A DNA stretch of 13,648 nucleotides from Chloroflexota bacterium (GTDB lineage Bacteria > Chloroflexota > Anaerolineae > 4572-78), in the NCBI GenBank assembly GCA_024278015.1, contig JAJRUC010000148.1, positions 1 to 13,648 of the forward strand, written 5' to 3'. Each line of letters starts with the position of its first letter. Within the stretch, counting starts at the first letter, position 1. A model generated the notes under the pieces. The model had not been told where the DNA came from. It worked only from the letters and a program-made list of their open reading frames with translations, and did no database searches. This document shows, piece by piece, positions 7,519 to 13,562 of the stretch. A program made the position numbers and the translations under genes.

Positions 7519-8961
7519 TTATACCTGAAATTCAACCCGAACCGAAAACCCTGTCACCGTAGACAAAGCCCGTTCCACAACAGGCTTCAAGCGATTATCC
7601 AACCAGTCGCGGGTAATAGCGGTGGCAACCTGCACAATATACACCCCCTCGTCTCGACCAAGCAGTCGCGTGCCTTGCATAACAGAATTGAACGTTGCCT
7701 TCGTCATTTGCCCCTGCAAAACTTCCAGAGTCTCGGCCCAAATAACTTCCTCTAACGAAACCCGAAAAAAGCCCGGCCTCGCCGTATTATCAGCCTCAGC
7801 ATAATCCAATGCACCATTCTGAGGGGAAGGCTCCCGAAAACCGGCTCGACGAAGCCCCAAATCTATACCGGCAGAGACAGAGAGTGATTGCAACGCCTTC
7901 ACAAACAAAGCCCCCCTATTGACGGCCTCATCAACAGCACAGGCCACCAAAGCATCCTCAACCGACATAACATACAAATCCATATGAGACGGAAAAAGTA
8001 CCCGTAAAACCTTGTACAACATCGCCGTCGAATGATAATCATTTAACAAATCTTCTGTCAAGGCAATAAGTGGCTCTAAAATTTGTTGATAATTACGTTT
8101 TTGTGATTTTAATTTTGTTATATGATTTATAATTTCTTTTAGTTTGTTTACGTTGTTTGCTATTTCATCCGATTTACTGGCAGGTAAATCGGATGTTTCA
8201 CCGTTGACTCGCTGGTGTAAAACGAATTCATCTTGTTTCACGCGGGCCACTAAATCGGCATTAACCGGATTTACCCCGTTTACGGTTAATCCTCCTTGTT
8301 CCGAACTACGCCGCTCCCGTGAACCGAACTGAACTGAATTTACCGCAGATATTGTCTCAACCGGTAAACCCGGTAAATCGGATGTCTGACGATTTACATC
8401 CTTGCGGATTCGGTATGTATCCAGTCCCAATTCGCCTTGCTGCATTTGCAGATATTCGACTTGTTGCGCCAATTTTATTTCGTCTTCAGGGGCAACCGGG
8501 TCTTCCATCAGCACTTCAAGCAGGAAGCCGACCCGTCTGGTTTTACCCTTTCTGGTTTCATAGGCGTACCGCAGTCTGGGGATGAAAAGAGCAAGGTGTT
8601 CAGCGTAGTCATCAATCGGAATAATGCGCCGCCACGGCTTGTCTCCCTGAATTACTTCGTGCTTAAGCCAACTGGCTATCGTTTCTTCGTGTACCTGTAA
8701 ACATTCTGCCAGATACCGCCAACTGATGGTCACTCGTTTGGTGCCGTCCGGCCGTCGGGGCGTATCGATACTTAACCCCCGCAACAACTGCACCAAACTC
8801 CAGCGATCGGCGCCCAACCGGGGCAGCCATTTTCTAAGCGAATACTGCGTCACAGCAATGGCCCGTTCCGGGGCGATGATGGCCGACCTGGCGCTTAAAT
8901 ACACGGGATTGACAGAAATATCGGCGACGGAGACGCTGGTTGACAAATTTTCTCTTGACAT
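7519..8961 (-). CDS. Putative replication initiator with C-terminal DnaA domain I-like module
   Basis: A 480-aa protein of no named family that I recognise. Residues about 40-150 include a helix-turn-helix-like segment (ISWRYLAECLQVHEETIASWLKH read in two parts, about 78-101). About 187-265 is a low-complexity linker with repeated VN and TSDLP units, which coincides with DNA repeats. About 262-300 is Lys/Asn-rich and coiled-coil-like. The last 75 residues (406-480) resemble DnaA domain I: a Trp near the start, QMTKATFNSVM, a hydrophobic pair of strands, ITRDWLDNRLKPVVERAL and a terminal VRVEF strand. DnaA domain I recruits DnaB helicase and oligomerises, so a helicase-loading role is plausible. 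Position upstream of parAB supports an initiator. No convincing ribosome binding site precedes the ATG. The DnaA AAA+ and domain IV parts are absent. Confidence 0.75.
   Translation of the reverse strand: MSRENLSTSVSVADISVNPVYLSARSAIIAPERAIAVTQYSLRKWLPRLGADRWSLVQLLRGLSIDTPRRPDGTKRVTISWRYLAECLQVHEETIASWLKHEVIQGDKPWRRIIPIDDYAEHLALFIPRLRYAYETRKGKTRRVGFLLEVLMEDPVAPEDEIKLAQQVEYLQMQQGELGLDTYRIRKDVNRQTSDLPGLPVETISAVNSVQFGSRERRSSEQGGLTVNGVNPVNADLVARVKQDEFVLHQRVNGETSDLPASKSDEIANNVNKLKEIINHITKLKSQKRNYQQILEPLIALTEDLLNDYHSTAMLYKVLRVLFPSHMDLYVMSVEDALVACAVDEAVNRGALFVKALQSLSVSAGIDLGLRRAGFREPSPQNGALDYAEADNTARPGFFRVSLEEVIWAETLEVLQGQMTKATFNSVMQGTRLLGRDEGVYIVQVATAITRDWLDNRLKPVVERALSTVTGFSVRVEFQV
8081..8165. other. 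Candidate DNA unwinding element (AT-rich) of an internal origin
   Basis: This 85-bp stretch has 16 G/C bases (about 81% A+T), while its surroundings are near 50%. It is strongly strand-asymmetric, with T-runs on the plus strand. It abuts the repeat cluster at 8146-8397 inside the initiator gene, as the AT-rich region abuts the iterons in phage lambda gene O. It encodes the Lys/Asn-rich coiled-coil-like segment of the protein. The origin role is inference. Confidence 0.5.
8146..8397. repeat. Iteron-like cluster, core GGTAAATC, inside the initiator gene
   Basis: The pentamer GTAAA, on either strand, occurs about ten times in 252 bp. Copies are near 8146, 8171, 8184, 8215, 8269, 8278, 8338, 8364, 8373 and 8391, whereas roughly 0.5 would be expected by chance. 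The best copies are identical over 14 bp, GGTAAATCGGATGT, at 8183-8196 and 8372-8385. The copies lie in both orientations and in different codon phases (GTA|AAT encoding Val-Asn, AGT|AAA encoding Ser-Lys, and the inverse GAT|TTA encoding Asp-Leu). This points to selection on DNA rather than on protein. They are probably binding sites for the protein encoded around them. Confidence 0.65.
8166..8195. repeat. Perfect 12-bp inverted repeat within the iteron cluster
   Basis: CATCCGATTTAC (8166-8177) and GTAAATCGGATG (8184-8195) are exact inverse copies around a 6-nt spacer, TGGCAG. It is two head-to-head iterons next to the AT-rich stretch, and could be a dimer binding site or a cruciform at an origin. 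Confidence 0.75.
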
Positions 8962-8984
8962 AGTCTGTTTGAGTGTGGTATAGT
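8955..8984 (+). promoter_or_regulatory. Promoter of the candidate antisense RNA
   Basis: A consensus -35 TTGACA (8955-8960) and a -10 TATAGT (8979-8984) are separated by 18 bp and face away from the initiator gene. The -35 overlaps the initiator's start codon (8959-8961). Transcription would begin near 8991. Confidence 0.6.
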
Positions 8985-8990
8985 TACATA

Positions 8991-9131
8991 GGTTGATTGA
9001 ATTTTATAGATACAAAACCCCCCTCCCCAGCAAAAGGGCTATTAACAATAAGAGTTGCCGCTCTTATTGGGGGTGTGCTGTCAAAACACTTTCTGCAAGA
9101 GGTTCGTTGCCGCGAACCTCTTTTGTGTTTG
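8991..9131 (+). ncRNA. Candidate countertranscript RNA against the initiator mRNA leader
   Basis: About 140 nt lie between the plus-strand promoter at 8955-8984 and the terminator at 9097-9130, with no coding potential that I can support. It would fold into two stems. The first has a 9-bp stem (9046-9054 with 9061-9069), and the second a 10-bp stem (9097-9106 with 9113-9122). Both are capped by the same hexaloop TTGCCG. The initiator promoter at 9196-9224 reads through the same DNA on the other strand, so the RNA is fully complementary to the initiator's long leader. This matches antisense copy-number control as known for plasmids such as pT181, pIP501 and R1. Existence, ends and function are inferred from sequence signals. 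Confidence 0.55.
9097..9130 (+). terminator. Rho-independent terminator of the candidate antisense RNA
   Basis: The perfect 10-bp stem AAGAGGTTCG / CGAACCTCTT with loop TTGCCG is followed by the T-rich tail TTTTGTGTTT. No plus-strand coding gene precedes it within several kilobases, so it must end a non-coding transcript. Confidence 0.75.
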
Positions 9132-9195
9132 GCGAAACGCTAGTTCCTGAAGAAGGTTCAACAATAAGACATAATTAAACCCCCTAACTTCAAAA

Positions 9196-9224
9196 ATTAT
9201 AACAGGATATACGGGTAAAGTCAA
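9196..9224 (-). promoter_or_regulatory. Promoter of the initiator-parA-parB transcript
   Basis: On the minus strand, a -35 TTGACT (9224-9219) and a perfect -10 TATAAT (9201-9196) are 17 bp apart. The start would be near 9189, giving an untranslated leader of about 228 nt before the initiator ATG at 8961. A GGTAAA iteron-like word (9214-9219) overlaps the -35, which could allow autoregulation by the initiator (speculative). Confidence 0.65.
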
Positions 9225-9231
9225 GAGTTAC

Positions 9232-9260
9232 TTGTAATTTATAGACTATGGTGCTATAAT
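9232..9260 (+). promoter_or_regulatory. Promoter of the AAA ATPase gene pair
   Basis: A -35 TTGTAA (9232-9237), a 17-bp spacer and a perfect -10 TATAAT (9255-9260) give a start near 9267 and a leader of about 33 nt. It is back-to-back with the initiator promoter: the two -35 boxes are 7 bp apart, and TTACTTGTAA (9228-9237) is a small imperfect palindrome at the junction. Confidence 0.65.
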
Positions 9261-9299
9261 TGGATTTAACTTTGACGTTTTTGGTAAGGATGGTGCTGA

Positions 9300-10100
9300 A
9301 TGCTTGACTTGAGTATGCTGGGCCTCATGGAACCTCCATTTTCCCTGTCGCCCGACCCACGATACTTTTATATGTCGTTGCAACATAAAGCCACCCTGGC
9401 AAAGGCAACTTATGCCATCGAACAGCGACAGGGCATTTCTGTTATCTTTGGCGATGTCGGCGCCGGCAAAACAACAATTGCCCGGCGATTGTACCAAATC
9501 TATCGGGACCGCCCCGATTTTGAAGCTGCTTATATCCCCACCCCCCTGTACCCCTCCGAGTTTCAGTTCCTGAAAGGCATCTGCGCCGAATTTGGCATTC
9601 AGCCCAAACGCAGCAAATTGACCCAACTGGCTGTCTTTGAAAAATTCCTGATTGACCTCTACCGCAAAGAACGCAACCTGCTCCTCATTATCGACGAAGC
9701 TCAAATTTTGATAGGCCAGCAATTTGAACTGCTCAGACAATTACTCAACTTTGAAACAGACACGCGCAAACTCATTCAAATTGTGCTGTTGGGTCAAAAT
9801 GAATTGCGAAACAAGTTGCGTTTAAAACGCGCTCTCTCGTCGCGCCTGGCAACCCGTTCCACTATCGAACCCCTCCATTTTGAAGACACCCATGCCATGA
9901 TAAATTTTCGGGTGATGGTCGCCGGGCGCCAGTCCCCCCTCTTTACCCCGGAAGCTATTCGCCAAATTTACGAACATAGCCACGGAATGCCCCGGGATAT
10001 TTGTGTCATCGGCTTGAACGCCTTACCATTGGCCCTGGTAAAAAGAGTGAGCATTATTGACGATAATCTTATTGAACAGGCAATTCGGGAGATGGCCTAG
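9300..10100 (+). CDS. ExeA/TniB-like AAA ATPase
   Basis: A 266-aa protein. It has the N-terminal EPPFSLSPDPRYFYMS segment seen in ExeA/GspA-type ATPases (11-26). Walker A is GDVGAGKTT (51-59) and Walker B LLIIDEAQ (128-135). The sensor-1-like motif is VLLGQNELR (162-170), and an arginine-rich SSRLATR follows (180-186). Relatives act in type II secretion (ExeA), in transposition target choice (TniB/TnsC), or as orphan ATPases of unknown role. No secretion partner or transposase is present here, only the overlapping small gene downstream, so the role is open. A part in maintaining the adjacent replicon is conceivable. The ATG at 9300 has AAGGATGG upstream and its own promoter. The stop codon overlaps the next gene's start by 1 bp. 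Confidence 0.9.
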   Translation: MLDLSMLGLMEPPFSLSPDPRYFYMSLQHKATLAKATYAIEQRQGISVIFGDVGAGKTTIARRLYQIYRDRPDFEAAYIPTPLYPSEFQFLKGICAEFGIQPKRSKLTQLAVFEKFLIDLYRKERNLLLIIDEAQILIGQQFELLRQLLNFETDTRKLIQIVLLGQNELRNKLRLKRALSSRLATRSTIEPLHFEDTHAMINFRVMVAGRQSPLFTPEAIRQIYEHSHGMPRDICVIGLNALPLALVKRVSIIDDNLIEQAIREMA

Positions 10101-10453
10101 TGGCAAAAAAGAAAAACCCTGAAGATATTTCCGGTTCCACCTTTGCTGATTTGTACGATGTCCAACAAGCATTTATTCGCAAAGATACAAAACCGATTGG
10201 ACGTCCCAAAAATAAAATCCAGCGAAAACCCACCACCGTATATCTGACCAAAGACGAATACAACACCCTGCGCCGGTTGCATTTAACCATTGGAGACCAC
10301 ATCGCTTCCGTTAGTCGCAGCGAAATTATTGGTCTGGCCGTTGAACTGATATCCGAAGTTGTCAGCGCCAATGACTACGACGGCTCCCTGTTCGCCGGAG
10401 TCCGCAGCTTTGAAGGATTGAAACAGCGGATAATGGATATTGTGAATAACTAA
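10100..10453 (+). CDS. Small ribbon-helix-helix-like DNA-binding protein
   Basis: A 117-aa protein starting at GTG 10100, whose G is the last base of the ATPase stop codon; GGGAGAT precedes it at good spacing. The N-terminus is basic with an AT-hook-like GRPKNK (34-39). Next come a short strand TTVYLT (45-50), a helix KDEYNTLRRLHL (51-62) and a second helix starting at SRSEIIGLAVELI (72-84). This order fits the ribbon-helix-helix fold of CopG/ParG/Arc-type proteins. Tight coupling to the ATPase suggests that the pair work together, with this protein as DNA-binding partner or repressor of the shared promoter. I do not recognise a named family. Fold assignment is by pattern only. Confidence 0.75.
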   Translation: MAKKKNPEDISGSTFADLYDVQQAFIRKDTKPIGRPKNKIQRKPTTVYLTKDEYNTLRRLHLTIGDHIASVSRSEIIGLAVELISEVVSANDYDGSLFAGVRSFEGLKQRIMDIVNN

Positions 10454-10454
10454 T

Positions 10455-10494
10455 TTTATAGCTTTGTAATTTTTTAATGTCAAGAAGCTATAAA
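10455..10494 (+). promoter_or_regulatory. 10-bp inverted repeat with a weak overlapping promoter
   Basis: TTTATAGCTT (10455-10464) and AAGCTATAAA (10485-10494) form inverse arms around a 20-nt T-rich loop just after the ribbon-helix-helix gene. A TTGTAA (10464-10469) and a TATAAA (10489-10494) overlap it but are 19 bp apart. It could be a weak bidirectional terminator or a promoter/operator for the hydrolase gene. The signals do not decide. Confidence 0.35.
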
Positions 10495-10552
10495 GTCAAA
10501 AACACCGGGAGCCTTCGGGCTTGAGGTGGTAACTCATAAAGGCTGTTTTTGT

Positions 10553-11551
10553 ATGCCGGTCTCTATCGCGCCTGATATACCGAAAACACACATTCCCACC
10601 CAAATACCCTTGCCCACCGGATTACCCATCGGTGATGTAAACGCCTATCTTTTCCTTGAACCGGAGCCGGTCCTGCTTGATACCGGCATCAACTCCACCG
10701 ATTCTCTGGTCGCCTTGCGCCGGGCGCTTAACCACTACGGCCTGACCTTCGCTGATTTGAGCAAAGTGATTATCAGCCATCCCCATGTAGACCATTTTGG
10801 CCTCAGCGGAGCCATTGCCGCCGAGAGCCGGGCTACCTTCCATATTTTTGAGCCGGCCGTCCCCTGGTTGGCCGATTATCCTCACCCCTGGGCAACGCGC
10901 CTTCATTACTATGTCCGGACCCTTTTCAAACAACTCAACCTTCCCACAGACATCGTCGACCCGATTTTGACATACTATCAGTCAATACAATCCGCCGGTT
11001 CTGCCGTCCCGGCAGAGCGCGTTTTCCCCTTGCGGGCCAATCAGCAGGTGCAGATGGGGCCGCTTTCCTGGCGAATATTGCACACGCCCGGCCACACCTC
11101 AACCCTGACCTGTTTCTACCAACCCGAAACCCGTCAGTTTTTATCCACCGATATGCTGTTGCGCCAAACGCCTACCCCCATTGTGGAACAGCCCCTCCCC
11201 GGCGCGCCGCGCGTCCCTTGCCTGCCCCAATTTATCCAATCGTTGCAGACGGTGCGGCAACTGAATATCGATATTGTCTATCCGGGCCACGGCCGGCCCT
11301 TTACCGACCACCGGGCGCTGATTGCCGCCCAACTCAAGCGTATCACCCATCGAAAAGAAGAATGTCTGGCCTTGATAAAAGCAGGTCATACCGAAGTGGC
11401 CCCCATGTTGCTGACCATGTACCCTCAGTACCCACCCCCGTTTCGGTTTGCCGCCCTGTGGATGCTCATCGGCTATCTGGATTTGCTGAAGCAGGAAGGC
11501 CGGATTTTGGAAGAAACCACGCGCGGCGTGCTGCGCTATCGCCCCGCCTGA
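10553..11551 (+). CDS. Metallo-beta-lactamase-fold hydrolase
   Basis: A 332-aa protein if started at ATG 10553, which has AAAGG about 10 bp upstream; an in-frame GTG at 10526 would add nine residues. Metal ligands of the MBL fold are visible: HPHVDH (His76, His78, Asp80, His81), HTPGH (His181), STDM (Asp200) and YPGHG (His246). About 80 residues follow the MBL domain and include FRFAALWMLIGYLDLLKQEGR. This resembles the winged-helix-like tail of LACTB2-type and hydroxyacylglutathione hydrolase-like enzymes. It is likely a soluble di-zinc hydrolase of a thioester or ester; the substrate is unknown. A link to the downstream reductase is suggested only by a gap of about 60 bp. Confidence 0.93.
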   Translation: MPVSIAPDIPKTHIPTQIPLPTGLPIGDVNAYLFLEPEPVLLDTGINSTDSLVALRRALNHYGLTFADLSKVIISHPHVDHFGLSGAIAAESRATFHIFEPAVPWLADYPHPWATRLHYYVRTLFKQLNLPTDIVDPILTYYQSIQSAGSAVPAERVFPLRANQQVQMGPLSWRILHTPGHTSTLTCFYQPETRQFLSTDMLLRQTPTPIVEQPLPGAPRVPCLPQFIQSLQTVRQLNIDIVYPGHGRPFTDHRALIAAQLKRITHRKEECLALIKAGHTEVAPMLLTMYPQYPPPFRFAALWMLIGYLDLLKQEGRILEETTRGVLRYRPA

Positions 11552-11612
11552 ACGATATTGCCACGCGCGGCCACATGGATTACAATAGAGCCGCAACGTT
11601 CAATTGACGCAC

Positions 11613-12683
11613 ATGCGCGGAGGTGTTGCCATTAATGTATTGATTGTTGGCGCAGGGGCCATCGGCTGTTTGGTGGGTGGACAACTGGCTTCAGCCGGGC
11701 ATCGGGTGACGCTTTTGGGACGCCCCCGGCTGGCGCAGCGAGTTCAAACTGAAGGCTTGCGCCTGCAATGGCCCGGCAGTTCCCCGTTTGTCGTACAGCC
11801 TCAAGCCATTGCCGACCTGTCTGCCCTGACCGATGCTGACCTGGTCGCCCTTGACTTTATTCTGGTAACGGTCAAATCATTTGATACCCGTATTGCTATG
11901 CAGCCGTTGACGGGCCGGCTAAACCCGTTAACCCGGCTGCTTTCTTTGCAAAACGGCGTGGGCAACGAAGCGCTGTTGCAGCAGATGTTCCCGGCTCAGC
12001 CCATTATCGCCGGCACAATTACCATTCCGGTGGTAGTCCCCCAGGCGGGGAGCATTGTGATTGCCAAAAACAAGGGGGGTATCGGCCTGGCCCCGTTTAC
12101 CGTCGCCAGAAAGGAGGTCGATATAATTGCCACTGCCTGGCGGCAGGTGGGGTTTGCCGTGGCTCAGTATGACGACGCCACCGGCATGAAATGGTCGAAG
12201 CTGATACTCAATATGACCGGCAACGCCGTCCCCGCTATCCTGAACATGACCCCCAAACAGGCGTTGGCCCATCCCGCAATTTTGGATATGGAAATCTCTG
12301 CCCTTAAAGAGGCGCTGGCCGTTATGCGGGCTTCTGAAATTATGGCGGTTAAATTACCCGGCTATCCCGTGCCGGTATTGGCCGTTGCCTTGCGCCGGCT
12401 GCCCAGGCCGTTGCTGCGCCGGCTCTTTCCGCCGGTGATGGTCGGCGGGCGCGGCGACAAGTTGCCTTCTTTGCTGCTGGATGCGCGCGCAGGACGCAAC
12501 CAATCGGAAGTAAATGTGTTAAACAAAGTGGTTGCCCAAACCGGCGATACGGTTGGCGTTCCCACGCCCGTTAATCGAACCATCAGCCGCATCCTGAATG
12601 GAATTATTGCAGGAGATATTCCTGCCGCCCGGTATCAAGGCAACCCGGAGGCGTTGTATCAAGCGGTACAACAAGCAACATAG
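11613..12683 (+). CDS. panE: Ketopantoate reductase-family oxidoreductase (PanE/ApbA)
   Basis: About 350-356 aa. The Rossmann loop GAGAIG follows a beta strand at the N-terminus. FILVTVKSFDT, SLQNGVGNE and the WSKLILNMTGNAVPAI segment contain the catalytic Lys and Asn positions of ketopantoate reductases, and a helical C-terminal dimerisation domain follows. It would reduce 2-dehydropantoate to pantoate with NADPH in coenzyme A synthesis, but the family has many paralogues with other substrates. The start is odd. ATG 11613 has no ribosome binding site, and TTG 11604 is also in frame. A perfect GGAGG (11619-11623) instead sits 7 bp before an in-frame ATT at 11631, and that is where family alignment would put residue 1. 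No other pan gene is in the window. Confidence 0.88.
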   Translation: MRGGVAINVLIVGAGAIGCLVGGQLASAGHRVTLLGRPRLAQRVQTEGLRLQWPGSSPFVVQPQAIADLSALTDADLVALDFILVTVKSFDTRIAMQPLTGRLNPLTRLLSLQNGVGNEALLQQMFPAQPIIAGTITIPVVVPQAGSIVIAKNKGGIGLAPFTVARKEVDIIATAWRQVGFAVAQYDDATGMKWSKLILNMTGNAVPAILNMTPKQALAHPAILDMEISALKEALAVMRASEIMAVKLPGYPVPVLAVALRRLPRPLLRRLFPPVMVGGRGDKLPSLLLDARAGRNQSEVNVLNKVVAQTGDTVGVPTPVNRTISRILNGIIAGDIPAARYQGNPEALYQAVQQAT

Positions 12684-12753
12684 TTTTCACCATAATCAAA
12701 ATTGAATAGATTTGACAATGATGTTGATTCCGTGAATAAAGGAGAATAGAGAC

Positions 12754-13383
12754 GTGATAAGTGCGTTGGTAACAGGTGTAATTTTATTGGGATACGTTTT
12801 GGGGTCGGTGCCGGTGGGCTATTTGGTGGCCCGGGCCAAAGGCGTTGATTTGCTGCAATCGGGCAGCGGCAAAATTGGCGGCACAAATGTGCTGCGCTCG
12901 GTGGGGCTGTTCCCGTCGTTGCTCACCATTCTGGGCGATGCCTTTAAGGGGCTGGTGCCAACCTATATTGCCGCGCATCTGTTTCCGGGGATGCCCTGGG
13001 TGGCGGCGTTGGCCGGGGCGGCGGCTGTGGCCGGACACAACAAATCAATGTTTTTGCGTTTTCGGGGGGGCGTGGGCGCAGTGACGGCCCTGGCCTCGTT
13101 AAGCGCGTTGTCCTTTCCGGCGGCGATTATCGCGGTCAGCGTGGCAATTGTTGCCATTTTGATTACCCGCTTTGCGTCGATGGCTTCCTTCTCCGGCATC
13201 ATCACCGGCCTGCTGGCCCTGACCGTAATGGGCTTTTTGGGCATTGCGCCGATGGACTACATTATATACGGGGTTATTGTGGTGAGCCTGGTCAGTTGGG
13301 CGCTGCGGCCCAACTTTGCCCGCATCAAAGCGGGTACAGAACGCAAAATCGGCGTTCAGGAAAAAAACGTCAAAACCATTTGA
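12754..13383 (+). CDS. plsY: PlsY-like glycerol-3-phosphate acyltransferase, divergent
   Basis: A 209-aa polytopic membrane protein; GTG start at 12754 with AAGGAGA about 8 bp upstream. The family layout is clear: GSVPVGYLVARAKGVDL then GSGKIGGTNVLR, GDAFKGLVP, AGHNKSMFLRFRGGVGAVTA, and a C-terminal NFARIKAGTERKIG. PlsY transfers acyl groups from acyl-phosphate to glycerol-3-phosphate, the first step of phospholipid synthesis in most bacteria. Several usually invariant positions differ: GNIGATN is GKIGGTN, GGKG is GGVG, and the His of the C-terminal HRxNIxR motif is Leu. It may therefore be a paralogue with altered activity, or a lineage variant. It lies 70 bp after the reductase gene and probably has a separate translation signal in the same transcript. 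Confidence 0.88.
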   Translation: MISALVTGVILLGYVLGSVPVGYLVARAKGVDLLQSGSGKIGGTNVLRSVGLFPSLLTILGDAFKGLVPTYIAAHLFPGMPWVAALAGAAAVAGHNKSMFLRFRGGVGAVTALASLSALSFPAAIIAVSVAIVAILITRFASMASFSGIITGLLALTVMGFLGIAPMDYIIYGVIVVSLVSWALRPNFARIKAGTERKIGVQEKNVKTI

Positions 13384-13384
13384 A

Positions 13385-13426
13385 ATTGTCAATGATGAAT
13401 TGTCAATTGCTGATTTTCAATGACGG
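13385..13426. repeat. Heptanucleotide repeats, block 1
   Basis: Six consecutive 7-bp units related to ATTGTCA start 2 bp after the plsY stop codon: ATTGTCA, ATGATGA, ATTGTCA, ATTGCTG, ATTTTCA, ATGACGG. This resembles the short tandemly repeated heptamers known from cyanobacterial and other large genomes. Confidence 0.6.
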
Positions 13427-13469
13427 AGAGTCTGGCTGGCGATGGCGCATCATCCCCGGTACACAAGCC

Positions 13470-13511
13470 GTCGATAATTGACCGTTGACAATTAACCATT
13501 GATAATTATCT
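13470..13511. repeat. Heptanucleotide repeats, block 2
   Basis: Six 7-bp units related to ATTGACA, in the same phase, follow 43 bp of unique sequence: GTCGATA, ATTGACC, GTTGACA, ATTAACC, ATTGATA, ATTATCT. TTGACAATT (13485-13493) is the inverse of AATTGTCAA (13398-13406) in block 1. Confidence 0.6.
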
Positions 13512-13562
13512 TTTTGTCAGGACTGACGCAGTTGCGGTAAATCACGGTGTTTTACCCCCTCC

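Noticed and set aside
8194..8241. Two TGTTTCAC words resembling half of the Spo0J parS site
   Set aside because: Only one half of the 16-bp palindrome is present each time and the other half does not match. They fall within the repeat-rich coding DNA, so a parS call is not supported.
9162..9176. Tiny leader ORF (Met-Ser-Tyr-Cys) after AGGGGG at the start of the initiator mRNA leader, minus strand
   Set aside because: Four codons with a passable ribosome binding site are too little evidence for a leader peptide.
8962..9299. A long-standing bidirectional chromosomal origin, based on genes diverging here
   Set aside because: By eye, C exceeds G on the plus strand both left and right of the divergence (about 4000-11500), so strand composition does not switch at this point.
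9300..10453. TniB/Tn7-like transposon
   Set aside because: No transposase, no terminal inverted repeats and no target-site duplication could be seen around the ATPase.
10508..10522. AGCC-TTCG-GGCT hairpin as a terminator for the ATPase pair
   Set aside because: The stem is only 4 bp and no T-run follows; it may be incidental.
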